Source: Agarophyton chilense | Lineage: Eukaryota; Rhodophyta; Florideophyceae; Gracilariales; Gracilariaceae | Assembly (NCBI GenBank): GCA_030374765.1 | Contig: JARGXX010000013.1 | Coordinates: 930,001 to 994,000 of the forward strand | Direction of reading: 5' to 3' | DNA: 64,000 nucleotides | Shown: positions 33,795 through 44,400 of the stretch, one piece after another | Numbering within the stretch: the stretch's first letter is position 1 | Layout: each line of letters opens with the position of its first letter | Made by a program: the position numbers and the translations under genes | Notes under the pieces: model-generated | Told to the model about the DNA's origin: nothing | What the model saw: only the letters and a program-made list of their open reading frames with translations | Database searches by the model: none

Positions 33795-36449
33795 ATGGCT
33801 CCGAAGCGCAAATCGAGAAGCGAGAACACTAGCGGGCGCGGTACAAAATCACGGCGGCATGGAGGGGATGCGGAGAGCGGAAGGGACAAGGGGCGTAGGC
33901 TCCAGGGCGCGAGTGGAGAGAAGGGAGGCGTGCGCCTGAGAGGTAGATCAAGGCAAGATGGTGGGGAAAGAGAGGCGAGTGGGGGCAAAGGAAAGGCTGT
34001 TCGCGCAAAGGAGACGGTGACGGAGGAGAGTGCGGAGCAAATCACGTCTCCTACGGAGCAAATCACGTCGCCTACGGGAGAGATGGTGTGGAGCGGCGAT
34101 GGAAAACGGGATGGCGTGCGAGGCAACCGCACGCGTGTACCTAGAAGTGGATTGCGGGGGAGGGCGAGCAGAGCTCCAGGGAGGACAAGGAGAGGGGATG
34201 CATCCGAGCGGACTCTAAGTGCTGTACTCACGTCTTCAGCTGATGTGGAGCCGGTAAATCCATGCTCTGCACCTGGAGGAGGTGAAGAGATTCCGAATGA
34301 GAGGACGAAGGGGCGTAAGGAGGGAGAGAGAATGATCGGAGAACGTGGATCCCGCCTCAGAGGTGTTGAAGAAGCAGGGGCATCGTTTACGGGTATGAGG
34401 GAAGAGGACGCTGATGATGAGATACAGAAAGAAAGAATAGAGAGTAGCCGTGGTGGGGAGGGTAGAATAGGTGGACCCAGTAGTGGTATAATCACGGGCG
34501 CAAGAGTCATTGGAGAGAGAACAGAAGGAGAGAGTGTTGGAGTTACCGCGGGGGAACAGGCGGAAAGATGGGAGGGGGCGAACTTGGATTACGTGGAAGA
34601 AAGGAGAGAGCGTGCAAGGGAAAGAATGGGGAGTGTTCGAGTTACAGGAAGAAGAGCGATAGACGAAAGGGAAAGCAAAGAAGTGCATGTGAGTGAGGGG
34701 GGGAGAAGGGGGTTTGCTGGAGGGAGAACACGTGGTTCAGGGGACAAAGGCGATGGAAGAGCAGCAGTTCTTTCTCATCAGGGAGAAGATGTCGAGCGTT
34801 TGCCACCGAGGAGAGGGGTGGGTTTGGAAGTTGAAGGGTTTGAGGTGAACGCAAGGCGAAGAACGCCGGAAGGTATGCGAGTAAGGAGAAACATTGTATT
34901 CACAAGGAATAATGATAACGGGGAGAATGCGAATTTAAATGTCGTGGAGAACGCCGTCTGTATAGTGGAAGATGAAGCAAATGATGATGACATAGGTTTG
35001 TTGCCGCGGTCGATGCTAATTGAGAAGATGAATGTGTTGAAGGGACAAATGGGACGTATGAAGGAAGACAGCTACAGTGTGATGGTGAGTTTGAAAATGA
35101 CCCAAACGGAGCTGGATCGGGCGAGGGAGGAAATGAAGCAGCAGAATGTGCTGATTGAGAGTTTGAGGGAGGCGTTGAAAAGTAGAATCGCTGGGGAAGG
35201 GAGGGGGGAGGGAGGCGTGACGCGGCGACGAAAGTATGACATTGGAGTGCAGGAGTGCTTTTATGGATTTGCACGTCGTGTGTATGATAGGATTCTTCAT
35301 TGTGAAAAACTGGAGGCATCGGAACTTTGCTTCGACACCGAGAATGTGGGTCGAAGCTGGAAGAATAGAAGTGAGGCGGTTGGGGAGAGTAGGGAGGAAA
35401 GTTTGTTTGTGGTGGGAAAGAAGGAAATGGTTCCGAGATGTCCAATTGAGGTTGCATATGAGATGAGACCGTATACGCCGTTGACAGAGGGCGGGAGCCA
35501 TTTGTTGTTGAAGCACGTGGTAGAGACTGAGTTAATGGGAGAGAAATGGGAGTCGATAAGGGAAGCGGGGAGGAGAGAGGAGTGCGTGGAAAATGTAAGT
35601 GCAGATCGGTGCTTGAGACAGAGGATGAAGCAAGCATTGAGCGATGTGGTTGGGGTGCGGAAGCGAGCAGCGCGTGATAAGCTGTTTTCCATGCTTGGAT
35701 ATGATTTGATCGCGAAACGAGCTAAGGTGACTGAAGGGACGGAGCTTTGGGCGGAGTTGAAGAAGCAGATTAAGGAGGCGCAGGAGAAGTTGATGGGGTC
35801 GGGGGAGGATGGGAGAGGTAAGCTGTGTGCGTGGAGAACGAGTGCGATTGAAGATATTACTTATTCTGGATCGAAGGTGTCTGAGAACTTGGAGGACTTT
35901 GGTGAGGCAGATATGTATTTTCGAAATCAGGTGTCATTGAAAGTGTTGGAGGAGTTTATGGGCTACGCGGTAGAGAGTCACAGAAATGGAGAAAGGCAGT
36001 ATGTGGATGGGACGGTGATGCATCTTGCGCGACTTGATGCATGGATTGGATGTGTGGTGACCACGATGGATAAAGACGTTGGGCGGGGAGGCCATAGGCA
36101 ACTTTTGTTCTCGACGCTCTTTGGGAGGTTTCTGCCACTGGCTGTTGAGGACATATTGAGGGTTGCCTGGAACATGGTGAAGGATGAGTATGCTGAGGAG
36201 TTTGAGAATGATGGATTCTGTGGAGGGAATCGTAGAGATGTGAGTGGGAATAAGGAGAGAATCGCGACGGTTGGGCTATGGATACCGTCAAGACAGAAAA
36301 TCTATCTGGCGATAAGGGAGGAGTTTTTCATGGAGATTCTCACGAGAAGACTTGGAGCGGTGTTAGATTGCTATATAGCGTCATGTGGACCAGAAGAACC
36401 ACGGTCCAAGAGCTTAGCGTTGGGGAGTAGGCAAGGAGTGGGAGAGTAA
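33795..36449 (+). CDS. 884-aa protein: disordered basic N-terminus, coiled coil, unknown C-terminal domain
   Basis: Starts MAPKRKSRSENTSGRG at an ATG in strong context (CAACCATGG); the frame is open upstream but without another good start. The first 430 residues are arginine, glycine and glutamate-rich and look disordered. They include a tandem SPTEQIT repeat. A coiled coil follows (MLIEKMNVLKGQMGRMKEDSY, TQTELDRAREEMKQQNVLIE). The final 350 residues look globular (QECFYGFARRVYDRILHCEKL, LDAWIGCVVTTMDKDVG, LLFSTLFGRFLPLAVEDILR). No family recognised. It converges with the transposase gene, whose stop lies only 88 bp beyond. A nuclear partner of transposition or a chromatin-binding protein fits its charge, but that is inference. 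The frame is intact, unlike several neighbours, which suggests it is real. Confidence 0.6.
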   Translation: MAPKRKSRSENTSGRGTKSRRHGGDAESGRDKGRRLQGASGEKGGVRLRGRSRQDGGEREASGGKGKAVRAKETVTEESAEQITSPTEQITSPTGEMVWSGDGKRDGVRGNRTRVPRSGLRGRASRAPGRTRRGDASERTLSAVLTSSADVEPVNPCSAPGGGEEIPNERTKGRKEGERMIGERGSRLRGVEEAGASFTGMREEDADDEIQKERIESSRGGEGRIGGPSSGIITGARVIGERTEGESVGVTAGEQAERWEGANLDYVEERRERARERMGSVRVTGRRAIDERESKEVHVSEGGRRGFAGGRTRGSGDKGDGRAAVLSHQGEDVERLPPRRGVGLEVEGFEVNARRRTPEGMRVRRNIVFTRNNDNGENANLNVVENAVCIVEDEANDDDIGLLPRSMLIEKMNVLKGQMGRMKEDSYSVMVSLKMTQTELDRAREEMKQQNVLIESLREALKSRIAGEGRGEGGVTRRRKYDIGVQECFYGFARRVYDRILHCEKLEASELCFDTENVGRSWKNRSEAVGESREESLFVVGKKEMVPRCPIEVAYEMRPYTPLTEGGSHLLLKHVVETELMGEKWESIREAGRREECVENVSADRCLRQRMKQALSDVVGVRKRAARDKLFSMLGYDLIAKRAKVTEGTELWAELKKQIKEAQEKLMGSGEDGRGKLCAWRTSAIEDITYSGSKVSENLEDFGEADMYFRNQVSLKVLEEFMGYAVESHRNGERQYVDGTVMHLARLDAWIGCVVTTMDKDVGRGGHRQLLFSTLFGRFLPLAVEDILRVAWNMVKDEYAEEFENDGFCGGNRRDVSGNKERIATVGLWIPSRQKIYLAIREEFFMEILTRRLGAVLDCYIASCGPEEPRSKSLALGSRQGVGE

Positions 36450-36528
36450 TAAGGTACGGGGGGTATAAGGGGGTAAGGAGGTGGAGCAAGATGGGGGTCG
36501 GCAATGGAAGAAAAGCAGCGGTGACTAT

Positions 36529-36534
36529 TTTATT
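36529..36534 (-). terminator. Poly(A) signal of the transposase-like gene
   Basis: AATAAA on the minus strand, within ten bases after the TGA at 36538-36540. It supports that TGA as the true end of the gene. Confidence 0.55.
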
Positions 36535-36537
36535 GGA

Positions 36538-39500
36538 TCATGTGCCTTGGGAGGTATTATTATGAGTGCCACCCAGTGGTGGTGTTGTGCCACCAGTGGT
36601 GGTGTTGGAGAAGTAGGGCTTCGCAGTTGGGTCTCGGTAGAATCTGTTGAGGTAAAATCGATGGAAGTGCCAGTGCAATCGAGGGGTGAAAGGGGGTGCG
36701 GGGTAGTTTTGGCGAAGTACATGAACGGGGCCGAGAATGGAAGAGGATGGTACGAGGCCGAACCAGGGGGAGACGTTGTCGGAGTTGGAAGTGTTTGAGA
36801 TAGGAAGGAGGTAAGCGGTGTGGTTTTGTTCGTCGTCTGTTGCCCATCGGAGGCAGATGCAATTGAGAGAGACATCGACTTGATCCTGGGGTGGAACGAG
36901 TTCGAGGAACTGAACGAAGGCGAACTCGTTATGAGTGGAAGGGGAAGAAGGGGTGGTGAAGCGAAGAAGAGAGTTGAGCTTGCAGACCCAGGCGGTGGGA
37001 GTGGGGTTGGAAAAGCTGGAACCGGCAACGAGGATGTGGGAGAACTTTGGGGTTTTAGAGGGACCGAAGGAGGGAGCAGCGAAGATACGTTGAATGAGTG
37101 GGAGTGGGGGATCTTTGACGGCGAGCTCGTTTCGATCGGCGATGTAGTCGTCTAGGGTTGGGGTGAAGCCGCCGACGACGTATGCGGAATTGACGAATGT
37201 GAGACGGGTTTGGCGGAGAGTCGGGGAGTCCTGGTTGAGAGCTAGTGTTTCGAGTGTGAGTGTGACGAAGGAGGGGAGTGCGAGGGTTCCAATCTGTGAG
37301 ATGATGGCGATAGTGTCTGGGGAGAAGAGGTCCTAAAGGGAAGAGATTGTTGAGTGGGGGTTTGCTTGAAGTAATTTGTGAGCGGTGATGAGATCGGAAA
37401 AGGAGGTGTGCTTGCCATCACGGACGAAACCTGGTTTGCGGGCTTGGAAGGGAGGAGGAGGGGCATGGGAGGATGAGGTGACGGAAGGATCAGCGGAGAG
37501 AGAAATCCAATTGTTGACGGCATCGGAGCGTTCGATGGCACGAATGGTTTCGTTGTGCGCGGTGGGTCTGCGCTTGGAGGTTCGGGAGTAATGTGCTTTG
37601 AAGAGGGTATGGGCTTGTTCGAAGATGCCTGCATCGTTGAAGTGGAGACCCTCTAAGCGTCTAATGTCGTCTACGATGTGATCGAGGATGTGGAATTTGA
37701 GGGTGCCAAGGTTGGAGGTATGGTATGGACCGAGAACATCGACAGCTCTGTGCTTGAAGGAATGGATTTGGGAGGCGAGTTTGGCAAGACGAGAAGTGGT
37801 CCATTCGGGGACGGAGTTGTAGCACATGGAGGTGAGGAGGAGGTCTGTGTACTTGGAAAAGACAGTTGTGATGGGAGCGGAATTGGCTTCGTCACAGCAG
37901 CGGTCGAAGAAGGCGCCGATAAAGGGGAAGACCATGTCGAGGGCGCGGTAGTCTTTTGCTTTTAGCATGCCGCGGACGCCGTCAGTTGTGAAGAAGCCGT
38001 TGAGGGACTGCCCGCTTTCGGAAGTAGAGAAGTCGATGTGGAGGCCGGTAGCTGGGGAATGATTTTCGATGGCGGTGAGGATGAAGTTGGAGTGCTTGAG
38101 GATGGAGGTGCGGAAGGAGTGGAAGGAACGGCGGGAGTTTGTGCAGCTGATGGTGGTGAAGAGGTGTTCTGATCTGAGACGTTCGATGGCGGCGAGCTTG
38201 ATGAGTTTGGAAACGCCGAGGTGGAAGTTGTGGAGGGGTTCGAAGGGGAAGATGTTGTATGGAGTGAGGAGGGGGGTGATGTTGAAAAGGGGGTAAGACT
38301 CGAAGAGGGAGGGGTATTTCGCGAGGGAGAGGGAGTGGAGTGCTTGGAGAGCTTGTTCCTTGAAGTTGCGAGAGACTCTTGGCTTGCGGGCGAGGAGAGC
38401 TGCTTCGGAGTCCTTGAGGAGGGAGAAGAGTTTGTTGCGGGCTGCAAGGGTGAGGGGAAGAGATCGAGGGGGATGGGCGTGAGAGTGTTGGTGGAGTTGT
38501 GAGCGAGGGACAGAGCATCTGTGGCAGGGGTGCTGGGGGCGGGTGCCGTGGGAGATGGCGAGAATATCCTTTGCCTCGGGAATGTCTGCGCAGTAGCTGG
38601 CGATGATGTGGTGGCATTGACGAAGAACGCCGTCTGCGTCGCGGAAGGGGAAACCGGGGAGGGCGGAAGAGAAGAGAGGTTGAAGGAGGGAAGAGATGGT
38701 CTGCTGTATGAGTTCCATTTTTGTTTGGCGGGGGATGGAGGAGGAATGAGTGATGATATCTGCATCTGGAGAAGGAGTGAGTGGGGTGAAGGAGGTGGGA
38801 AGATAGCCGAGGAGTGTGAGATTGTCGGAGATGCATTTGCGGCGAAAGGAGTCGGAGAAGTTGAGAAGGGTGATGTGGAGGGGGTAGGAGGTGATGGAAG
38901 AAGATTTGAGAGAGGTAGAGGACTTTTCGGAGTAGATTTGGACGAGGCCGATGAAGGAGTCGATACCGGTGGAGTGAGGGAGATGCCAGACGAAGTTATC
39001 TTTTGTGGACTGCATGATGGCGGTCTTGAGTGCGGGGACGACTTTTGAGCCGAGGGTGGCTGCCATGGGGTGTGCGAAGGCGGGGGAGCCGGAGGCGGAT
39101 GTTTGAGAGATGGGGTGGAAAAAGGTGTTCTTGAAGTATGCGAGGCCGAGCTGTTGTTTGAGGACATGGATTGCGTCTTTCTGGAAGAGGGTTGCGGAGA
39201 AGCTTTTGTGGAGATCGAAGATGGTGGAGGGGGCGAAACCAATAAAACTGATTCTCTGGTGGAAGAGGTCTGCCTGGAGCTCGAGGCATTGCTTTGCGGA
39301 GGAGACTGAGTTCTGGAATGTTGATTCGGAGAAGTGGGGATCATTAAAGAGAGTGATGAGTTCGTCAGCCTTTCGTTGTCCAAGCTTTGAGGCGATGGAG
39401 GAGATGTAGAGGACCATTTTCTCCAGGTGGGGGTTGTCGAGTGGGGGAGTGGAAGGAGGGAGGGGGGAGAGAGCGAGAGAGGAGGGGGAACCGAGAGGGG

Positions 39501-39799
39501 CAGTGGCGACGTGGATGGCGTCCTGGGTGTGGAGGGAGAGAGAGCTGGTCTTGGAGATAGGAGTCATGGTGTGCGAGAGGGACGTTGTCGGAAGGGCGAT
39601 GTGAGGGAGGAGTATGAGTGGGGAGTTGTGAGGTGGACTAGTGGCGTTTTGTGCGGGGGGGGAAGTTGGGTTCATTTCTGCCAGGGGAGAGGAAGCGCTT
39701 GTTGGCGGAGAGGCGATGAGGGCACCTTCTCTGGTGCCGCTGGAGGGCGGGGATTTCTCGGGCGAAGAAGGAGCAACCGTTGAAGCAGCAGGAAGGCAT
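36538..39799 (-). pseudogene. Zinc-finger transposase-like gene (Plavaka/CACTA/KDZ-type candidate)
   Basis: Best read as starting at ATG 39797-39799 in strong context (CCACCATGCC). The first 50 codons give a C2H2/C2HC finger (CCFNGCSFFAREIPALQRHQ, then RRCPH). The main frame follows after a +1 offset at an 8-C run (39655-39662) and stays open for over 770 codons. An in-frame TAG at 37333-37335 interrupts it, but the frame continues 265 codons to a TGA followed at once by AATAAA. Family-like features: AKDILAISHGTRPQHPCHRC (a PCxxC block after a G) and FEPLHNFHLGVSKLIK (a P-x-LH...G block). These are the two landmarks of Plavaka-like transposases. I did not identify the DDE residues. The terminal position next to the right inverted repeat, and the size near 1,090 codons, fit an autonomous transposase now damaged in this copy. 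Confidence 0.5.
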
Positions 39800-40117
39800 G
39801 GTGGGTGGAGGAGAGGTGGTGGGAAAGAAGTTGGTAGGGGGCGTAGACGGAGAGAGAGTATGGCGCACACAGGGCACGTGACAGGGGAGGGCGGTGGAGA
39901 ATAATATAGAATGCAAGGCACGTGAGGTCTGCCAGGTCGGGCTGCGATTCTATTGCCATTGATATGGATGGTACTAAATGTTCAATTTCTATTTTGAGGT
40001 CCATTTTGGAACCGGTTGTTTGTACTAATCTGGCAATCTAGAGCGCACAAAGATTGAATCTGCTCCTGCACCACTTCTCTAATTTTACCTTTAGACTGCG
40101 GCGACAGAAAGATTCAC
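39800..40117. other. Upstream region of the transposase-like gene
   Basis: A TATATTA-like stretch on the minus strand near 39904-39911 lies about 110 bp before the transposase ATG. Otherwise AT-rich, with no gene. Confidence 0.35.
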
Positions 40118-40291
40118 GCTAGTTTTACCTCCATCAAAACTAGAAAAACTGCAGATATGTGCTATTTTTCCTTTCCATACAAACTAGCACTAATGAACGA
40201 ATGAAAATATTTTCGGAAATTAACACCTCCAAATTTGGATAAATTCACGGGTTTTTCGGTCATTTCAATTCGTCCTTTTTTGACCAGTGAA
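40118..40291. repeat. Right sub-terminal CTAG motifs
   Basis: GCTAGTTTT at 40118-40126, AAAACTAGAAAA around 40140-40143, AAACTAGC around 40181-40188, then AACTAGC running into the terminal repeat. They mirror the GCTAGTTTT and GCTAGTTCT motifs of the left end, often in the opposite orientation. Confidence 0.5.
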
Positions 40292-40308
40292 CTAGCATTC
40301 CGAGAACA
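40292..40308 (-). repeat. Right terminal inverted repeat of the 18 kb transposon
   Basis: CTAGCATTCCGAGAACA, exact reverse complement of 22048-22064, followed by CTG, the same three bases that precede the left end. Confidence 0.8.
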
Positions 40309-41454
40309 CTGACGAAGGTCAAGGACTACATCAAAAGGCTGAGCATCCCCCTACAGAAGAGGGAGTTCACAGGAACAGACCCAATTCTGGTGCTCGATTT
40401 CCTTGCGAGGTTCGTCCAGGAGGCTGACATCCTCGGTATGAGTGAAGCGCAAGCGTATCTTGCATTACTCTATTTCTTAAAGGGGATGGCTGAAGACCAG
40501 TTCAGCTCCGTTCTTGGATCATCCCGAGCCTCGGAAGTGGGAGTCACGTGCTGGCCCGAAGCGGTGCAGTACCTCTTGAGGTCATACGCTACTGGAAATG
40601 CGATTCAGGAAGCAATCCTTTTATTAAGGGATACGCGGCAGAAGCCGATGGAAACCGAAACGGTGTATTCAACTCGCTTGAATAAAGCGTTTCACCGATG
40701 CGGGAATGTATTCCCCCCCTACGAGAGATGCACCATGTTTTTGGATGGTTTGGACCCCTCGATAAGGGCATTGGTTGCCCGACATCGGGAAGAGAAGCGC
40801 AAGCTGACCTACTTGGAACTGGTTCAGTACGCCCAGGCTGAGGGGGATACTCTCCATGCCCGGCAGAACCGAAACAGTCAGCCGACACGTGCACTCCTCG
40901 CCGATGGAGGTAACTCGTCTTTGTCACTCGCAGGAGGCCCTGCCCCTGTGGGGGTCAACGATAACATTCACTTCATGGGAAGTAACCCCGAATCTATGGG
41001 TACGTCTGAGTTGCCGTCGACATCCGCTCCGACTACGGATGAAGACCCTGCGCTCTATACCCAAGGACGGAGGGTGCCAGCCGCATCGCTACCTTTTGCG
41101 AATACCGCTGCTCGGTTCTCTCGCCCCGGATGGAGAGATACAGCACCACGTCGCGTGGATTTACGTCCACAACCGAACCCGGCAGAGCTGATTTGCTATT
41201 TGTGTTACCTCCGTGGTCACAAAGCACCAGACTGCACATTTCCCCTGCGGGAGGGTTCACGAATTATCGCTCACTACGAAACTCTGACCCCTGAGGAGAA
41301 AGCTCGAGTCCCGAGTAGGTCCTATGAGAAACAAAGGATACTCCGAGCTCACCTTGCTGACAGGGATACAGAACTTGTACCCGCGAACGGGGAACAACCG
41401 GTCCCCTTCGAGGCAGCTGCACCGAATTCGGTGAAGTCCGCTTCGAAAAACTAA
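40309..41454 (+). pseudogene. gag of copy B, part after the transposon insertion
   Basis: Capsid-like region (DFLARFVQEADILGM, AYLALLYFLKGMAEDQF) and, near the end, a zinc knuckle CYLCYLRGHKAPDC with the CX2CX4HX4C spacing typical of Ty3/gypsy nucleocapsids. It is the distal half of the gag cut by the 18 kb transposon. Confidence 0.75.
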
Positions 41455-41456
41455 AC

Positions 41457-44400
41457 TTGGGAGTCTCCCCTGCGGGAGGGGCGTCTTCTAAGCCGGAGTT
41501 GAAGACGCCCGAGGCGGTCCAGCTTCGCTCCCCGGCTGTGACTATCCTTTCAAGAAGAACGGCTGACACCTACGTTAACTCGGGATACTTTAGTGTCCTC
41601 CGTCGCCCGTGGATACGGTCCCGTAATCTTCGTATTCCGGATCGAGTTATGGTAATGGCCAAGCGGAATTATAAAGTATTCGCCGACTTCGGCCTGTCCA
41701 ACCAGTTTATGGTTCGTCAAATATCTGTCCTGGATACAGGAGCCGCTCCTAATTTAATTCATGTTGAATTGTTACCCCCGCTGCTCCGGGTTCAAGTTCG
41801 TACCGGTCCACGTTTGGATATCGCCGATGCGAACAACAACCCGCTACGGACACTGGGTACTATTACCCTCATGGTGAGGTTAGGCTCCTATCTCGTTCAG
41901 CTAGAGTTTATTGTATGCAAGTCACTTGGAGCACCAGTCATACTGGGTTGTGACTTTTGCGACCGCTTCGTGGAAGCCATCCGTCCTCGGAATAGAACTG
42001 TGGAACTCGAAGACGAGTCTACGATCCCAATCGTTCGTAAACCCTTACGGGGAGCAGCGCGAACACGCGTTCCTCTCCCTGTCGCGCAGGAATCTGTGAA
42101 GAAGGACCCGGTGTCTACACGGGTAAAGGTTGCGATGTCAGTGGCTATCCTGCCAGAAACCCAGGTTTGGGTCACAGTTGTTACCAAGCAAATTGGTGTG
42201 CATGTGGTACAACCGAACCCGTCTCTGTATACGCGGCGTCAACTCGCCCTTTCGAATGGGTTTGTCTCCGTGGAACCGGATAAACCTTTCAAGGTTTTGG
42301 TAGCCAACTTTGGAAAGACAACGCAGCATTTGGTCAAACACCAGATCCTGGGTTCCGTTCTTCCACACCCGCATGCGGTCCTACCTACAAAGATCTCTAT
42401 CGCAGAGGTCCTTGGTGTGGCGGACCCTAAGGAGGGAGAGGACACTGCCGAAATCGCGGAAGACGGTGAGCATACGACTGCAGCTCCACACGCTGAGCAC
42501 TTTAAACCTCAGGAGGTTACGGCCCCTATCACAGGAGCAGACCAGATGGATCCTGTTCAGGAATTGGAGAAATGGGATCTCAACCATGTACCTGCATCTC
42601 ATCGGGAGAAGCTGAGGCACATGCTTCGTGAATTTACCCCCATGTGGGATGGTTCCCTTGGAACTATTGGGATTACAGAACACCGCATCGACTTGTTACC
42701 GAACACTCGGCCTATTGCCCAACACCCTTACAGGGCTGGACCGAAAGCTCGGGAAGAGGAGAAATCTCAGGTGGAGAAGATGCTTAAAGCGGGCGTAATT
42801 GAACCTGCCCAGTCCGCTTGGGCCTCACCAGTGGTGTTAGTTCCGAAACCGGATGGATCGTGGCGTTTCTGCATCGATTGCAGACGCCTGAACGAGGTAA
42901 CCATTAAGGATGTGTACCCGATCCCTCGGATGTACGAATACATCGACTCCCTTGGGAGCGCTACTGCTTTCTCTACCCTCGACGCCAATTCGGGCTACTG
43001 GCAAGTCCTTATTAGGGAAGAAGATCGAGTCAAAACGGCTTTCGTGTGTCACCAAAGACTTTTCCGATTCTGGAGGATGCCTTTTGGGTTGACAAATGCC
43101 CCCGCAACGATTCAACGGGCGATAGACATTCTGTTGGCTCCCTTCAAGTGGAGGACGTGTCTAGTGTATTTAGACGACATTATTGTCTTCTCCAACAACC
43201 TGGATGACCACCTCGAACACGTCAGGGACGTAATGAAGATACTCCGCGACGCGGGAATCACCTTGAAACTCAAGAAGTGCGAGTTTTTCACCGATTCGGT
43301 TAAGTATCTGGGTCATATCATCCGTCCCGGACAGCTTTCAATCGATGAAGTACGAGTGAAATCCTTGAAGGAAGCAAAACACCCGAAAACTCAAACGGAG
43401 TTGCGATCCTTCTTAGGTCTATGTAACGTGTATCGCCGATTCGTCCCGAACTTTGCGGATATTGCCACCCCCCTCAACAGGCTCCTGACGAAGGGACAAC
43501 CAGTTGAACTGGAACCTTTTGGCGACGCGGAAGCGTCTGCCTTCACGGCACTGGTGAATGCCGTAACATCACCGCCAATCTTGGCTCTACCCAATTCTGG
43601 GCTCCCTTACGAAGTGGACACCGATGCTAGTGCAAACCAAGTAGGGTGTGCACTGTTCCAATCCTCTGAGGATGGTGAACGTCACCCTATTGGGTACTGG
43701 TCACGTTCCCTGAATGTCCATGAAAGGAACTACTCGGTCTCCGAGAAAGAATGTTTAGCCGTTGTGTGGGCCTTAGCTACACGTCGCCCCTATCTGATGG
43801 GTACTCGTTTCAAAGTCCATACGGACCACGCATGATTGCGTTGGCTCCTGGATATCTCCGAACCCTCGGGTCGCCTTATGCGCTGGCGTCTCCGACTGTC
43901 GGAATTGGACTTTGAGATCCTGTACAAGAAAGGGAAGCTGAACACTCAGGCTGATGCACTATCCCGCTTGGGAACCACAGCGGAAACGGAACCCTACGAG
44001 GACGATGACATCCCATGCTTTATGGTATCGGACCTCGAGGGAGGAGCTCAACCGCTGACGGATGATGTTTGTGACGATATACTCGTCAACGAGAGTCTGG
44101 ATTCGCCGACCGGCTCTTTTATACCTATCTCTCCAGAGGAGATGATACGCGAGCAACAGCTCGACCCATTCTGTACACGGATTCGGGATCGCCTCAACGG
44201 AGGATTTCAGTTACCTTTCGAGGACGACGATCAGGGTTACCTAATCAGGACCGTTGGACCTCGCCCGAGGATAGTGGTGCCGCACACCCTACAACAGAGG
44301 GTATTACACCTCACTCACTATGTGAAGGTTGGCGCCCACCCCGGGGGAAGAAAACTGTACCTCACGTTGAGAAGGGACTTTTACTGGCCGGCAATGGCAT

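Larger units (their letters stand above)
22048..40308. mobile_element. 18.26 kb DNA transposon with DNA- and chromatin-modification cargo
   Basis: Defined by 17-bp perfect terminal inverted repeats (TGTTCTCGGAATGCTAG at the left, its complement at 40292-40308) with CTG directly outside both ends, consistent with a 3-bp target duplication. It interrupts copy B's gag, so the boundaries are supported by the flanking element too. Both ends carry repeated CTAG-containing motifs inside the terminal repeats, the kind of array transposases bind. Gene order: short coiled-coil protein (-), ketopantoate-reductase-like (+), small unknown (+), membrane protein (+), 2OG-oxygenase-like (-), ParB-like (-), palindrome array, methyltransferase-SET (+), 884-aa protein (+), zinc-finger transposase-like (-). 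No capsid, packaging ATPase, protein-primed polymerase or tyrosine recombinase was seen, so it is not a Polinton or Crypton. A Plavaka, CACTA or KDZ-type transposon is the nearest idea, not proven. Confidence 0.8.

Noticed and set aside
39660-39921. N-terminal 87 codons of the long 862-codon frame as the true transposase start
   Set aside because: Another frame over the same bases has a strong-context ATG and a zinc finger; the long frame is used only downstream of the 8-C run.
22048-40308. Polinton, virophage or giant-virus insertion
   Set aside because: Size, terminal inverted repeats and a methyltransferase fit, but I found no capsid, packaging ATPase, protein-primed polymerase or retroviral-type integrase in the element. 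A zinc-finger transposase-like gene fits better.
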